Origin: Sphingomonas sp. Leaf9
Lineage (GTDB): Bacteria; Pseudomonadota; Alphaproteobacteria; Sphingomonadales; Sphingomonadaceae
NCBI RefSeq assembly: GCF_001421355.1
Contig: NZ_LMKC01000005.1
Coordinates: 259,001-323,000, forward strand
Direction: 5' to 3'
Length of the DNA stretch: 64,000 nucleotides
Part shown: in pieces, positions 26,657 through 36,037 of the stretch
Position numbering within the stretch: position 1 is the stretch's first letter
Layout of the letters: each line of letters starts with the position of its first letter
Made by a program: the position numbers and the translations under genes
The notes under the pieces: generated by a model
The model's database searches: none
Told to the model about the DNA's origin: nothing
What the model saw: the letters and a program-made list of their open reading frames with translations, nothing else

Positions 26657-28150
26657 ATGTTGCAGACGCTGATCGTCGCCGGGCGGGATCGCCATCGGTT
26701 GCAGGAAATCGCACAGGTCGCCACGCGCTTCGGCATCGGCGTCCTTGCGGCACGGTTCGGGCTGGGGACCGATGGGGCAGATGGCGATCCCGCCGATCTC
26801 CCCCGCCGTACGCGGCTGGCGCTGGAGGCGTTGGGGCCGACCTTCGTGAAGCTCGGCCAGATCCTCGCCACGCGCGGCGACCTGTTGCCGCCGGACTGGA
26901 TCGCCGAATTCGAACGGCTGCATAGCAGCGCGCCGACGCTGCCGTTCGCCGATCTGCGCGACGCGGTGGAGACGGCATTGGGTGAACCGCCCGAAACCGC
27001 GTTCGCGAGCTTCGACCCGAACCCGCTTGCCGCCGCGTCGATGGCGCAGGTCCACCGCGCCATGCTGCAGGACGGGCAAGCGGTCGTGTTGAAGATCCGC
27101 CGCCCCGGTATCCGCCCCCGGATCGAGGCCGATCTGCGGCTGATCGCGCAAGGAGCAGCTCTAGCCGAACGGGCCAGCGCCGACACACGACGGTTTCAGC
27201 CGGTCGCGCTGGTCCGCGAACTGGCCGCCGCGATGCTCGACGAGTGCGATTTCACCAACGAAGGGCGCAACGCCGACCGGCTGCGCGCCGACTTCGCCGG
27301 CGATCCGCGCGTCGTCGTGCCGACGATCCACTGGCAATACACGTCCGACGCGCTGCTGGTGATGGACTATGTCGACGGGGTGCGCCCGACCGACCCGGCA
27401 TCGCTGCGCGCCGCCGGCATCGATCCCGCCGCCATCGCCGCGCTGGGCGCGGACGTCGTGCTCGACATGGTGCTTATCAACGGCCGCTTCCATGCCGATC
27501 CGCATCCCGGCAACCTGCTGTGCCTGCCCGGCAACCGTATCGCTCTGCTCGACCTCGGCATGATCGGTCATGTGTCGCCGCGCCGACGCGAGGAATTCGT
27601 CGGGTTCGTCCAGGCGTTGCAGCGCGGCGATCCCGCCCTACTGGCCGACATCCTTGGCGCGTGGTCGGCGGGAGCCGGCGTCGCGCCTGAAGCCGTTTGC
27701 GGTGCCGCCGACCGGCTGGTCGCGCGCCATGGCGGACAGCTCGTCCTGCGCGCGATCGTCACCGACCTGCTGACGGTGATGCGCGAAACCGGACTGGTCA
27801 TGCCCAGCGACCTGCTGCTGATCTTCAAGGCGCTCATCACCATTGATGGCGTGCTGGCGACGATCCAGCCCGATTTCGACCTGTCGGCGGCGCTGCGGCG
27901 CGCCAGCCTGCGCATCGTGCGGGCGCGGCTGTCGGCGGACCATTGGGGTCCGGTCGTACAGGGGCTGGCATGGGAGCTGGGCCGGATCGGCGACGATGCG
28001 CCGCGCCTGCTGCGGCTGCTGGTCAGGCGGCTGGAGGCGGAACCCGTCGTGCCGGTCGCGGTGCAGCCCGACCGGGCGGGACCGCGCTGGATCGCCGCCG
28101 CGATACTGGCCGGGGCGACGCTGATCGCCGCCGCCGGCCTGCTGGGGTGA
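26657..28150 (+). CDS. ubiB: UbiB/ABC1/AarF-family atypical kinase
   Basis: 497 residues, needed for aerobic ubiquinone synthesis, acting at the inner membrane. The family-specific KxGQ motif is in GPTFVKLGQILATRGDLLP, the Ala-rich loop in AAASMAQVHRAML (replacing the kinase P-loop), the Lys in VVLKIRRPGI, the catalytic region in FHADPHPGNLL and the metal-binding DLG in LLDLGMIGHVS. Two hydrophobic C-terminal segments (WIAAAILAGATLIAAAGLLG) serve as membrane anchor. It has no other ubi gene beside it. Start 26657 follows purU by 44 bases. Confidence 0.93.
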   Translation: MLQTLIVAGRDRHRLQEIAQVATRFGIGVLAARFGLGTDGADGDPADLPRRTRLALEALGPTFVKLGQILATRGDLLPPDWIAEFERLHSSAPTLPFADLRDAVETALGEPPETAFASFDPNPLAAASMAQVHRAMLQDGQAVVLKIRRPGIRPRIEADLRLIAQGAALAERASADTRRFQPVALVRELAAAMLDECDFTNEGRNADRLRADFAGDPRVVVPTIHWQYTSDALLVMDYVDGVRPTDPASLRAAGIDPAAIAALGADVVLDMVLINGRFHADPHPGNLLCLPGNRIALLDLGMIGHVSPRRREEFVGFVQALQRGDPALLADILGAWSAGAGVAPEAVCGAADRLVARHGGQLVLRAIVTDLLTVMRETGLVMPSDLLLIFKALITIDGVLATIQPDFDLSAALRRASLRIVRARLSADHWGPVVQGLAWELGRIGDDAPRLLRLLVRRLEAEPVVPVAVQPDRAGPRWIAAAILAGATLIAAAGLLG

Positions 28151-28178
28151 CGCAGAGGACAGCCCCCGCGTCGCCCGG

Positions 28179-28901
28179 TCAATACATGTGCTGGCCGCCG
28201 TTGATGCTCAGCGTCGAACCGGTCACGAAACCGCCCTCTTCCGAACACAGGAACGCGACGCCGCGCGCGATCTCGCTCGCCTGGCCCAGCCGCCCGACCG
28301 GGATCTTCGCCACGATCTTTTCCAGCACGTCGGCCGGCACCGCCGCCACCATGTCAGTGTCGATATAGCCCGGCGCAATCGCGTTCACCGTGACCCCGAA
28401 GCGCGCACCTTCCTGTGCCAGCGCCTTGGTGAAGCCGTGGATGCCCGACTTCGCGGCGGCATAGTTCACCTGGCCATACTGACCGGCCTGCCCGTTGATC
28501 GACCCGATATTGACGATGCGGCCCCATTTGCGGTCGCGCATGCCGGGGAAGGTCGCCTTGGCGAGGTTGAAGCACCCGCCGAGGTTCGTGCGGATGACCT
28601 CGTCCCACATGTCGTAGGTCATCTTCAACAGCGTGCCGTCGCGGGTGATGCCGGCATTGTTGACGACGATATCGACCGGGCCGAGTGCTTCCTCGATCGC
28701 CTTCACGCCGGCCTGCGTCGCTTCGAAATCGCCCACGTCGAACTTGAACGCGGCGATGCCGGTGCGCTCAGTGAACGCCTTCGCCTTTTCGTCATTGCCG
28801 GCATAGTTGGCGGCGACGGTGACGCCCATGTCCTTGAGCGCAAGGCTGATCGCCTCACCGATACCGCGCGTGCCGCCGGTGACGATCGCTACCCGTGCCA
28901 T
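28179..28901 (-). CDS. phaB: acetoacetyl-CoA reductase
   Basis: Short-chain dehydrogenase of 240 residues, the NADPH-dependent reduction step from acetoacetyl-CoA to (R)-3-hydroxybutyryl-CoA in polyhydroxybutyrate synthesis. Cofactor loop TGGTRGIG near the N-terminus, NNAGITRD, catalytic Ser in IVNIGSINGQAGQYGQ, and YAAAK (Tyr/Lys). GQAGQYGQVNYAAAKSG and the terminal SINGGQHMY are characteristic of PhaB as against FabG. phaA and phaC are not in the window. Convergent with ubiB with a 28-base gap. Confidence 0.93.
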   Translation of the reverse strand: MARVAIVTGGTRGIGEAISLALKDMGVTVAANYAGNDEKAKAFTERTGIAAFKFDVGDFEATQAGVKAIEEALGPVDIVVNNAGITRDGTLLKMTYDMWDEVIRTNLGGCFNLAKATFPGMRDRKWGRIVNIGSINGQAGQYGQVNYAAAKSGIHGFTKALAQEGARFGVTVNAIAPGYIDTDMVAAVPADVLEKIVAKIPVGRLGQASEIARGVAFLCSEEGGFVTGSTLSINGGQHMY

Positions 28902-28931
28902 GCATTCTCTCCTACGAACGTTTCGACCCTG

Positions 28932-29939
28932 CTAGGCCGGGTCAATCCATCCCGCAAGTTCGCGCGCGATAATGTTGCGCAACATTTTATTGCCCGTGGC
29001 TTCGGCATTCAGGCACGGAAGATACGCGAAATTGGTCCCGCCGGCTTCCTCGAAGCTTTCCTTGCCGCGGATCGCCAGTTCCTCCAGCGTCTCCAGACAG
29101 TCCGCCGAAAAGCCCGGCGCAAAGATCGCCACCCGCCGCTTGCCGGCCTTCGCCAGTTCGACCAGCGTGTCGTCGGTGGCCGGGCCGAGCCACTTGGCGG
29201 GGCCGAAGCGCGACTGGAAGGCGACGGTCAGCGGGCGGCCAAGCGCCTCTTGCACCAGCCGCGCGGTCTTCTGGCAATGGCAGTGATAGGGGTCGCCGAG
29301 TTGCAGCGTACGCATGGGCATGCCGTGGAAGCTCGCGACGATCGCATCGGGTTCGAAATCGAGCTTCGCCAGATCCTCCTTCAGCGTGGCGGCCAGCGCG
29401 TCGATATAGAGCGGATCGTCATAATAGGGCGGCAGGGTGCGGATCGCCGGCTGCCAGCGCAGTTTCGCCAGATGGGCGAATGCCTTGTCGTTGGCGGTCG
29501 CGGTCGTCGCTGCGCAATATTGCGGATAGAGGGGGGCCAGCAGGATGCGGTCGCAGCCTTGTTCGCGTAAGTGTTCGATCCGGCTGGCGATCGACGGGTT
29601 GCCGTACCGCATCGCCCAGTCGATCACGACGCCGTCACCGAACGCGCCCTGCATCGCGTCCGACTGTGCGCGGGTGATCGCGGCCAGCGGCGATCCGCGC
29701 TCGCTCCACACCTGTTGATAGGCGTGCGCCGACTTCTTCGGCCGCGTGTTCAGGATGATGCCGCGCAATATCGGCTGCCACGCGATCGCCGGAAGCTCGA
29801 CGACCCGCCGGTCGGACAGGAATTCGGCCAGATAGCGCTTCACCGATCGCGGGGACGGATCGTCGGGCGTGCCGAGGTTCATCAGCAATACGCCGACGCG
29901 GCGCTTCGGGGTGACGGGGTGATTCGACGGGCGTTCCAT
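28932..29939 (-). CDS. hemH: ferrochelatase
   Basis: 335-residue enzyme that inserts Fe2+ into protoporphyrin IX, the last haem step, peripheral on the inner membrane. Motifs: VGVLLMNLGTPDDP, LLAPLYPQYCAATTATA, the active-site His in VASFHGMPMRT, and Glu in FAPGFSADCLETLEELAI. The CHCQKTARLV and C-terminal cysteines may ligate an iron-sulfur cluster seen in some ferrochelatases; the sequence alone cannot confirm that. Start ATG at 29939; the frame continues upstream but without resemblance to the family. Separated from phaB by 30 bases, probably co-transcribed. Confidence 0.95.
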   Translation of the reverse strand: MERPSNHPVTPKRRVGVLLMNLGTPDDPSPRSVKRYLAEFLSDRRVVELPAIAWQPILRGIILNTRPKKSAHAYQQVWSERGSPLAAITRAQSDAMQGAFGDGVVIDWAMRYGNPSIASRIEHLREQGCDRILLAPLYPQYCAATTATANDKAFAHLAKLRWQPAIRTLPPYYDDPLYIDALAATLKEDLAKLDFEPDAIVASFHGMPMRTLQLGDPYHCHCQKTARLVQEALGRPLTVAFQSRFGPAKWLGPATDDTLVELAKAGKRRVAIFAPGFSADCLETLEELAIRGKESFEEAGGTNFAYLPCLNAEATGNKMLRNIIARELAGWIDPA

Positions 29940-30000
29940 GGGGCGGGTTAACGCGCAGGCGACCGCTTCGGGGCAAGTGGTATTTTGGGGCAGGTCGCGC

Positions 30001-32232
30001 CTACCCCAGCAGCGGCAATGACCGATAGCGCCGCCCGGTCGCGGCATGCAGCGCATTGGCGATGGCCGGCGCCACCACCGGCACCGCCAGCTCGCTGACG
30101 CCCCCCGGATCGGCATCGGAATCGACGATCTCGATCATGATCTCCGGACTATCGGCCAGACGCGGCAGGTTCAGGCCCCCAAAGCCCCGCACGTTTGGCA
30201 GGTTCGCCTCGAACCCGGTCGACGCGCCGGTGGCCATCGCCATGCCGAACAACAGGCCCCCTTCGATCTGTTGCCGCACCAGATCGGGGTTGATGACCCG
30301 CCCGCAATCGACCGCGACGACCAGCCGGTCGACCTTCACCCGTTGGTCGTCGCCGATATGCGCCTCTGCCATGCAGGCGATCGCCGATCCGCGCATCCGG
30401 TGGCAGGCGATGCCCTGCGCGCTGCCCGGCACCCCGCCCTGCCACCCGCCCATCGTCGCGACGGTCGACAGGCAGCGGGCCAGCGCCACGTCGCCGCCCA
30501 GCATCGCAATGCGGAACGAATGCGCCTCCATCCCCGCAAAACCCGCCAACTCGTCGAGGAAGCATTCGGTGAAGAACGCGGTATAGCTATGCGCGCCCGA
30601 GCGCCACCAACCGGCGGGCAGGCCCAGTTCGGCCGGGTGATGATCGACCGCCAGATTGGGGATGCCATAGGCCGGCACCGCGCCATCGGTCGCCATCGCA
30701 TCGCCCCGGTCGCCCGGCAATGCCATCGCCAGCGACGCGGCAACATCGCCGCCCAGCAGCAACCGCGCCAGATCGCGGCCGGTGCGCGGCGCGGCAATCT
30801 GCGCCCGCCAGCCCATGATCGCCCCGCCCCGCCCCAGCCGCGCCGTCATCCGTGCGGCGGCGGGCGCACGGTAGCGGTCGGCCAGGCAATCCTCGCCGCG
30901 CGACCAGCTGAGCTGCACCGGCTTTTCCAGCTTGCGCGCCAGCACCGCCGCCTGTTCGGCGACCCGGTGGTCGAGGTTCGCGCCGAACGATCCCCCGGCG
31001 ATGGCCGGGTGCAGCACCACCTGCTTTTCGGAAATGCCGATCGCGCGCGCGGCGGCGGCGCGGGCCAATGTCGGCGCCTGCGTCGGCATCCACAGCGTCA
31101 GCGTGCCGTCATTCCATTCGGCCGTCGCACTGGTCGGCTCGATCGCACCGTGCAGCGCCGCGCCGACACGGTATGTCGCGGTCTGCGTCCGGCCGCCCGC
31201 GAACGCCGCGTCGATATCACCCGCCTCGTGCACCCGCGCGCCCTCGCCTGCCAAGGCGGTGTCGAGCGCGGTCGCGATTGATGCGTCGTCGACCAGCCCG
31301 TGCGTTTCGAAGCGCGGCGCCATCGCATCGACTGCGCGATTGGCCGCCCACCATGTCGTGCCGGCCGCGGCGACCCACCGGTCGGTCTCAACCACGCTCA
31401 CCACGCCAGGCACCGCATCGGCCGCCGCCTTGTCGACGCTCAGCAGCCGCGTGTCGCCGATCGGCCCCTGCCGGATCGACGCGAACACCATGCCCGGCCG
31501 CCGGACATCGGCGGCAAAGGTCGCGCTGCCATCGACCTTGGCCGGCGCGTCCAGCCGGGGCTGCGCCGTGCCGACCAGCCGCTTTTCCTCACCGATGCGG
31601 TAGGGCAGTTCACCGCCCGGCAGGCTTTCCTGCGCCGCCGCCGCCGCCAGCACGCCGAACCGTTCGCGCCGGTCACCCATGACCACGAAGCCGTCGGCGG
31701 TCCCGCAACTGCGCCAGTCCCCGCCCCAGCCGCGCGCCGCCGCCTTGCACAGCAACACCCGCGCCGCCGCTCCCGCTTCCCGCAGCGGGGCTTCGAACCG
31801 GCGGATCGAGGTCGACCCGGCGGTCAGCATCAGCGCGGTACGCTCGGCATGCGCCGCCCGCGTCGCGGCCGGCAGCAGCGCGAGCGCATCGCCGAACAGG
31901 ATGCCGGCGGCCAGCGGATTGGCATAGAGCGGGTTGATCGGCGCGGCCTCGACCGCAACCGTGCGCCAGTCCGCGCCCAGTTCGTCGGCAACGATCTGCG
32001 GCAGGGCGGTATAGACCCCCTGGCCATGTTCGGCCTGCGGCACCGCGACCGTAACCTGCCCGTCGGCACCGATCTTCAGATAAGGGCCAAAGATGCTCTC
32101 CCCCTCCGCCGCCGCCAGATTGACGCCGTACCGGCGCGGCCACAGCCCCCAGGCGACGATCAGACCGACCCCGGCACCACCGCCGATCAGCAGGTTGCGG
32201 CGGGTGATACGGGGGGTGGTCGGTGCGGCCAT
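30001..32232 (-). CDS. Tat-exported molybdopterin dehydrogenase large subunit (IorB-like)
   Basis: 743 residues of the xanthine dehydrogenase/aldehyde oxidase family, closest in organisation to the beta subunit of isoquinoline 1-oxidoreductase. The N-terminus has a twin-arginine signal (TRRNLLIGGGAGVGL), so the enzyme is expected in the periplasm or on the membrane. Two a/b-hammerhead-type segments (residues 40-190 and 230-330) and cofactor-binding loops (GGSFGANLDHRV, PAGWWRSGAHSYTAFF, RVINPDLVRQQIEGG) follow. The usual iron-sulfur partner (IorA) is not beside it. Start ATG 32232 begins the Tat signal. Confidence 0.85.
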   Translation of the reverse strand: MAAPTTPRITRRNLLIGGGAGVGLIVAWGLWPRRYGVNLAAAEGESIFGPYLKIGADGQVTVAVPQAEHGQGVYTALPQIVADELGADWRTVAVEAAPINPLYANPLAAGILFGDALALLPAATRAAHAERTALMLTAGSTSIRRFEAPLREAGAAARVLLCKAAARGWGGDWRSCGTADGFVVMGDRRERFGVLAAAAAQESLPGGELPYRIGEEKRLVGTAQPRLDAPAKVDGSATFAADVRRPGMVFASIRQGPIGDTRLLSVDKAAADAVPGVVSVVETDRWVAAAGTTWWAANRAVDAMAPRFETHGLVDDASIATALDTALAGEGARVHEAGDIDAAFAGGRTQTATYRVGAALHGAIEPTSATAEWNDGTLTLWMPTQAPTLARAAAARAIGISEKQVVLHPAIAGGSFGANLDHRVAEQAAVLARKLEKPVQLSWSRGEDCLADRYRAPAAARMTARLGRGGAIMGWRAQIAAPRTGRDLARLLLGGDVAASLAMALPGDRGDAMATDGAVPAYGIPNLAVDHHPAELGLPAGWWRSGAHSYTAFFTECFLDELAGFAGMEAHSFRIAMLGGDVALARCLSTVATMGGWQGGVPGSAQGIACHRMRGSAIACMAEAHIGDDQRVKVDRLVVAVDCGRVINPDLVRQQIEGGLLFGMAMATGASTGFEANLPNVRGFGGLNLPRLADSPEIMIEIVDSDADPGGVSELAVPVVAPAIANALHAATGRRYRSLPLLG

Positions 32233-32314
32233 GCGCGGGGTCGTAGCAAATCCTCCCCGGCGGGGGGAGGGGGCGTGGGCTTCGCGGGTTACGTCGCGAA
32301 CCCTCCGCCCCAAG

Positions 32315-32459
32315 CGTCACCCCGGGCTTGACCCGGGGTCCCGCTGCTTCTTCCACGATCGGCGCGGTTCAATCGTCGGATCGTCATCGACCTGAAGTTC
32401 CCGCTCCTCCAACAACGGTCGGAAAAGAAGCGGGACCCCGGGTCAAACCCGGGGTGACG
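32315..32459. repeat. paired family A palindrome
   Basis: GTCACCCCGGGCTTGACCCG at the left end pairs with CGGGTCAAACCCGGGGTGAC at the right end of a 145-base unit, with an 84-base loop. It fills the gap upstream of the molybdopterin gene and downstream of grxD. No coding sequence is visible in 32233-32483. Confidence 0.8.
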
Positions 32460-32483
32460 CAGCGTTGCGGGTATTAGAACCCC

Positions 32484-32804
32484 TTACGCCGCCTTGCCGC
32501 CCAGCAGTTCGGCCAGCTCGCCGCTCTCGTACATTTCCATCATGATGTCCGACCCGCCGACGAATTCGCCGCCGACATAGAGCTGCGGGATGGTCGGCCA
32601 GTCCGAATAGGCCTTGATCCCTTGGCGGATGCCCTGATCCTGCAGCACGTCGACGCTTTCGAACTGTGCGTTCAGGTGGTTCAGGATCGCCACCGCGCGG
32701 CTGGAAAAGCCGCATTGCGGGAACAGCGGGCTGCCCTTCATGAACAGCACCACGTCGTTGTTCTTCACCACCGCATCGATGCGGGCATGGGTATCGTCGG
32801 TCAT
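32484..32804 (-). CDS. grxD: monothiol glutaredoxin, Grx4/GrxD type
   Basis: 106 residues. CGFS-type glutaredoxin that binds a [2Fe-2S] cluster with glutathione and delivers clusters, usually with BolA. Active site [30 protein letters not shown] carries the cis-Pro and the glutathione-binding WP and GG. Third in an operon after DUF1476 and bolA, which fits the Grx4-BolA partnership in iron sensing or cluster transfer. It starts 30 bases after the bolA stop. Confidence 0.95.
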   Translation of the reverse strand: MTDDTHARIDAVVKNNDVVLFMKGSPLFPQCGFSSRAVAILNHLNAQFESVDVLQDQGIRQGIKAYSDWPTIPQLYVGGEFVGGSDIMMEMYESGELAELLGGKAA

Positions 32805-32834
32805 CGTCTTTTCCTTTTGTGCCGCAAGGGCAAT

Positions 32835-33071
32835 TCAATCCTGGGGAACGCCCGTGGTCAGTTGCAGCGCGTGCAGTTCGCCGCCCATCCGCCCGCCGAG
32901 CGCGGCATAGACCGCGCGCTGCTGCGCGATGCGCGGTAGCCCACGGAAACTCTCCGACACGACCCGCGCGGCATAATGGTCGCCGTCGCCGGCCAGATCG
33001 GTGATTTCCACCACCGCATCGGGAATCGCCGCCACGATCAGCGCCTCGATCGCCTGTGCCTCCATCGGCAT
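32835..33071 (-). CDS. BolA-family protein
   Basis: 78 residues. Contains the class II KH-like BolA core: AIEALIVAAIPDAVVEITDLAGDGDHYAARVVSESFRG, then the signature RIAQQRAVYAALGGRM and HALQLTT. The DGDHYAARV strand carries the ligand His used with a monothiol glutaredoxin. It follows DUF1476 with a one-base TGATG overlap, and precedes grxD. The start codon could also be the ATG at 33065. Confidence 0.93.
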   Translation of the reverse strand: MPMEAQAIEALIVAAIPDAVVEITDLAGDGDHYAARVVSESFRGLPRIAQQRAVYAALGGRMGGELHALQLTTGVPQD

Positions 33072-33394
33072 CAGATGCTTCCCAGCAGCTGGCGACGCGC
33101 CTCGACGTCGCAATCGGCCATCGCTTGGCGGATGGCGGCATCGTCGCAATCGACCCCGGCGGCCGACAGGTCGGACAGGAGCTTGCGGATCACGTCCTCG
33201 TCGCCGACTTCCTCGAAATCGGCCTGTACGACCGAGGTCGCATAGGCATCGGTTTCGGCCGGGGTCAGCGCCATGCGCTCGGCGGCCCATTGGCCCAGCA
33301 GCTTGTTGCGCCGCGCCGTCACCCGAAACGCCATCTCGCCATCACGGGCGAATTTCGCTTCGAACGCACGCTCCCGGTCGTCGAACATCGTCAT
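33071..33394 (-). CDS. ATP synthase inhibitor zeta subunit (DUF1476)
   Basis: 107 residues. Alphaproteobacterial zeta protein that binds the F1 rotor and blocks ATP hydrolysis, the bacterial counterpart of mitochondrial IF1. Typical N-terminus MFDDRERAFEAKFARDGEMA (inhibitory helix), then a four-helix bundle FRVTARRNKLLGQWAAERM and SDLSAAGVDCDDAAIRQAM. Its presence supports an alphaproteobacterial origin. First gene of the set with bolA and grxD; stop overlaps the bolA start. Confidence 0.95.
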   Translation of the reverse strand: MTMFDDRERAFEAKFARDGEMAFRVTARRNKLLGQWAAERMALTPAETDAYATSVVQADFEEVGDEDVIRKLLSDLSAAGVDCDDAAIRQAMADCDVEARRQLLGSI

Positions 33395-33497
33395 CGCATT
33401 CCCCTACTCGTCCCTCGGTTGCGAGATAGGATGCGACAGGGGCACGCGCAACGGCGCAGGTGTGGGGGGAAGGTGCGGGGCCTCGCCCGCCCTGCCG

Positions 33498-34493
33498 TCA
33501 GGGGACGACCACCAGCTTCCCGATGACCCGGCGGCCGGCAAGCGCCGCGATCGCCTCCCCCCCGCGCTCCAGCGGAAACGTCCCCGTCACGCGCGGCGCG
33601 ATCTTGCCCTCGTCCCACAGCCGGAACAGCGTCGCGACATGGTGCCCGTTCGCCGCCGGATCGCGCATCGCGAACGCGCCCCAGAACACGCCGCACACAT
33701 CGCAGCTCTTCAGCAGCGTCAGGTTGAGCGGCAGCTTCGGAATCCCCGCCGGAAAGCCGACCACCAGATAGCGCCCTTCCCAGCCGACGCTGCGCAGTGC
33801 CGGTTCGGCATAGTCGCCGCCGACCGGATCGAACACCACGTCCGCCCCCTGCCCGCCGACCGCCGCCTTGAACGCATCGGCCAGCGCCTTCGACGCGGCC
33901 TTGTCGAGCGGGGCGTGGGGATAGACCACCACGTCATCCGCCCCGGCGTCGCGCGCCGCCGCCGCCTTTTCCTCCGACGACACCGCCGCCACGACCCGCG
34001 CGCCGAACGCCTTGCCCAGCTCGATCGTGGCGAGGCCAACGCCGCCCGCCGCGCCCAGCACCAGCAGCGTCTGCCCCTCGGCCAACCGCCCTCGATCGAG
34101 CAGCGCATGGATCGCGGTGGCATAGGTCAGCAGCAGCGCCGCGCCGTCTTCGAAACTGCGGTTTGCCGGCAGGCGGTGGAGCGCAGCGGCCGGCACCGCC
34201 AGTTTCTCGACCATCCCGCCATGGCCGGTGACCGCGATCACCCGGTCGCCGACCGCCCAGCCGGCAACACCCTCGCCGACGCTGTCGATCACGCCCGCCA
34301 CCTCGCCACCCGGCGCGAACGGCCGCTGCGGGCGAAACTGGTACTTATCCTCGATAATCAGGACGTCGGGATAGTTCACCGCGCATGCCCTGACGGCAAG
34401 GACGACCTGCCCCCGGCTCGCCACCGGATCGGCCAAATCGCCGATGGTCAGCGTGTCAGGTCCGCCCGGTTCCTTCGACAGCAACGCCCGCAT
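33498..34493 (-). CDS. NADPH:quinone oxidoreductase-like zinc-independent MDR
   Basis: 331 residues of the medium-chain dehydrogenase/reductase superfamily. The N-terminal catalytic domain has [20 protein letters not shown] and the Rossmann domain has [22 protein letters not shown]; no structural or catalytic zinc Cys set. Predicted cytosolic one- or two-electron reduction of quinones or enals with NADPH. The start [13 protein letters not shown] at 34493 is the family's typical N-terminus and lies inside the last 38 bases of leuD, so the two are translationally linked. The substrate is uncertain. Confidence 0.9.
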   Translation of the reverse strand: MRALLSKEPGGPDTLTIGDLADPVASRGQVVLAVRACAVNYPDVLIIEDKYQFRPQRPFAPGGEVAGVIDSVGEGVAGWAVGDRVIAVTGHGGMVEKLAVPAAALHRLPANRSFEDGAALLLTYATAIHALLDRGRLAEGQTLLVLGAAGGVGLATIELGKAFGARVVAAVSSEEKAAAARDAGADDVVVYPHAPLDKAASKALADAFKAAVGGQGADVVFDPVGGDYAEPALRSVGWEGRYLVVGFPAGIPKLPLNLTLLKSCDVCGVFWGAFAMRDPAANGHHVATLFRLWDEGKIAPRVTGTFPLERGGEAIAALAGRRVIGKLVVVP

Positions 34494-35085
34494 CACCGCT
34501 CTCCTGATGGAGCCACGGTCGGGCCGCTGCCACGCCGGACTCATATTTCGAAATCGCGGTATCTTGTGCCAGCGTCATGCCGATCTCGTCCAGCCCTTCC
34601 ATCAGGCACTGGCGACGAAACGGGTCAAGGTCGAAGGGGAAGCGATCCTGGTACGGCGTGGTGACCGTCATCGTCTCCAGATCGACCGCGATCGTGTCGT
34701 TTTCGGCCACCGCGACCAGCCGGTCGATCGCGTCCTGCGGCAGCACGACCGTCACGATCCCGTTCTTGATCGCGTTGCCGGAGAAGATGTCGGAAAAGCT
34801 CGGCGCGATCACCGCGCGCACGCCCATGTCAGTCAGCGCCCATGCGGCATGTTCGCGGCTGGAACCGCAGCCGAAATTCTCACCCGCGATCAGCACCGGC
34901 GCCCCGGCATAGCGCGGGTCGTCGAAGATATTGCCCGGTTCCGCCCGCACGCTTTCGAACGCGCCCTTGCCCAGCCCTTCGCGGGTCGTGGTCTTCAGCC
35001 AGTGCGCAGGGATGATGATATCGGTGTCGATATTCTTGGCGCCCCACGGATAGGCGCGCCCCTCGACCTTGGTGATCGGGTCCAT
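34456..35085 (-). CDS. leuD: 3-isopropylmalate dehydratase small subunit
   Basis: 209 residues, the swivel domain partner of LeuC, isomerising 2- to 3-isopropylmalate in leucine synthesis. Motifs: [39 protein letters not shown] and the [14 protein letters not shown] strand. The last 15 residues ([14 protein letters not shown]) extend past the usual end and overlap the quinone oxidoreductase start. The start overlaps the upstream MBL-gene stop (TGATG). leuC is two genes upstream in the same operon. Confidence 0.95.
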   Translation of the reverse strand: MDPITKVEGRAYPWGAKNIDTDIIIPAHWLKTTTREGLGKGAFESVRAEPGNIFDDPRYAGAPVLIAGENFGCGSSREHAAWALTDMGVRAVIAPSFSDIFSGNAIKNGIVTVVLPQDAIDRLVAVAENDTIAVDLETMTVTTPYQDRFPFDLDPFRRQCLMEGLDEIGMTLAQDTAISKYESGVAAARPWLHQESGDAGVAVEGTGRT

Positions 35086-35915
35086 CAGCGGGCCGATGCC
35101 GGAAACGCGGGCAGCTTGGCCACGTCGTTCGCTTCGTGTTGCAGGATCACGGTCGCCTTCACATTGCCCGCCAGTTGCTTGAACCGGTCGAGCGAGGCGA
35201 GCGTCTGCGCGCGATCGGTATTGAACGGCGGCACGCCATTCCGGTCATAGTTTTCGCGGAAATGCGCGAGGTCGCCCGACAACAGCACCGGTCCCTTGCC
35301 CTTCAGCAGAACCAGCAGCGCATGGTGCCCCGGCGTATGCCCCGGCAGGTTCAGCATGGTGACGCTGCCGTCGCCGAACACGTCCTTGTCCGCATCGACC
35401 GCCTCGATCTTGCCGCCGCCGCCGAACCACGGCTTCAATGGCTCCGTGCTGGTGCCGGGCTTGCCAGCGTTAAGCGCGTCGGCATCCGCCTTGCCGATCA
35501 GCAGCGTTGCGGCCGGAAAGCCCGCCGCCTGTCCGGTGTGGTCGAAATGATAATGGCTGATGCCGACGCGGCCGATCTGTTCGGGCTTCACCCCGATCTG
35601 CGCCAGCTGCTTCTTGATCGTTGTCGTCAGGATCGGCGACATCGCATCGGTATTGCTCACCGGCTTGCCGATCACCGCCTCGGGCAGGCCGGTATCCCAC
35701 AACAGATAATCGCCACCGTGCCGGATCAGATAGCAGCTGGCGACCAGCCGCTTCTTCTGTCCGCTATAGGCGAGCGTATCGGAAAAGGCGTTGAGGTCGT
35801 TGACCTGCACGCCGCCGCAATCGAGCCGCCACAATTCGACATCGGCCAGCTTCGGGGCAGGCGCCTGCCCCATGGTCAGCACCAGCGCGGCGACCGCCGC
35901 AACCCGTGCGATCAC
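35085..35915 (-). CDS. exported metallo-beta-lactamase-fold hydrolase (lactonase-like)
   Basis: 276 residues. Begins at GTG 35915, whose first bases overlap the stop of the 39-aa ORF (GTGA). A signal peptide ([16 protein letters not shown]) precedes the MBL fold: dinuclear zinc motif SHYHFDHTG, later [19 protein letters not shown] and a C-terminal ILQHEAND. The HxHxDH plus long central insert resembles AttM/AiiB-type quorum-quenching lactonases, but many other esterases share it. It lies between leuC and leuD in one operon, which gives no obvious link to leucine synthesis. Confidence 0.88.
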   Translation of the reverse strand: MIARVAAVAALVLTMGQAPAPKLADVELWRLDCGGVQVNDLNAFSDTLAYSGQKKRLVASCYLIRHGGDYLLWDTGLPEAVIGKPVSNTDAMSPILTTTIKKQLAQIGVKPEQIGRVGISHYHFDHTGQAAGFPAATLLIGKADADALNAGKPGTSTEPLKPWFGGGGKIEAVDADKDVFGDGSVTMLNLPGHTPGHHALLVLLKGKGPVLLSGDLAHFRENYDRNGVPPFNTDRAQTLASLDRFKQLAGNVKATVILQHEANDVAKLPAFPASAR

Positions 35916-36031
35916 TGCCGCGCGTCCGTCCGCTGCGGCGTGGTGGCCTTGGCCGGGCGCACCGAGGCATAGGCCGCCGCCATGCCGCTCAACACCGCGC
36001 CCGCGATCAACGCGACTAGAACCCGCTTCAT
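35912..36031 (-). CDS. 39-residue small membrane/exported protein in the leu operon
   Basis: Very short gene between leuC and the MBL gene. It encodes 39 residues: MKRVLVALIAGAVLSGMAAA then [19 protein letters not shown]. The N-terminus is a hydrophobic helix that could be a signal peptide (AAA-YA cleavage) or an anchor. It begins 6 bases after the leuC stop with GGAG in the coding end as a ribosome site (AAGGGCGG), and its stop overlaps the next gene's GTG. The tight packing argues that it is translated. Function unknown. Confidence 0.65.
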   Translation of the reverse strand: MKRVLVALIAGAVLSGMAAAYASVRPAKATTPQRTDARQ

Positions 36032-36037
36032 CCGCCC

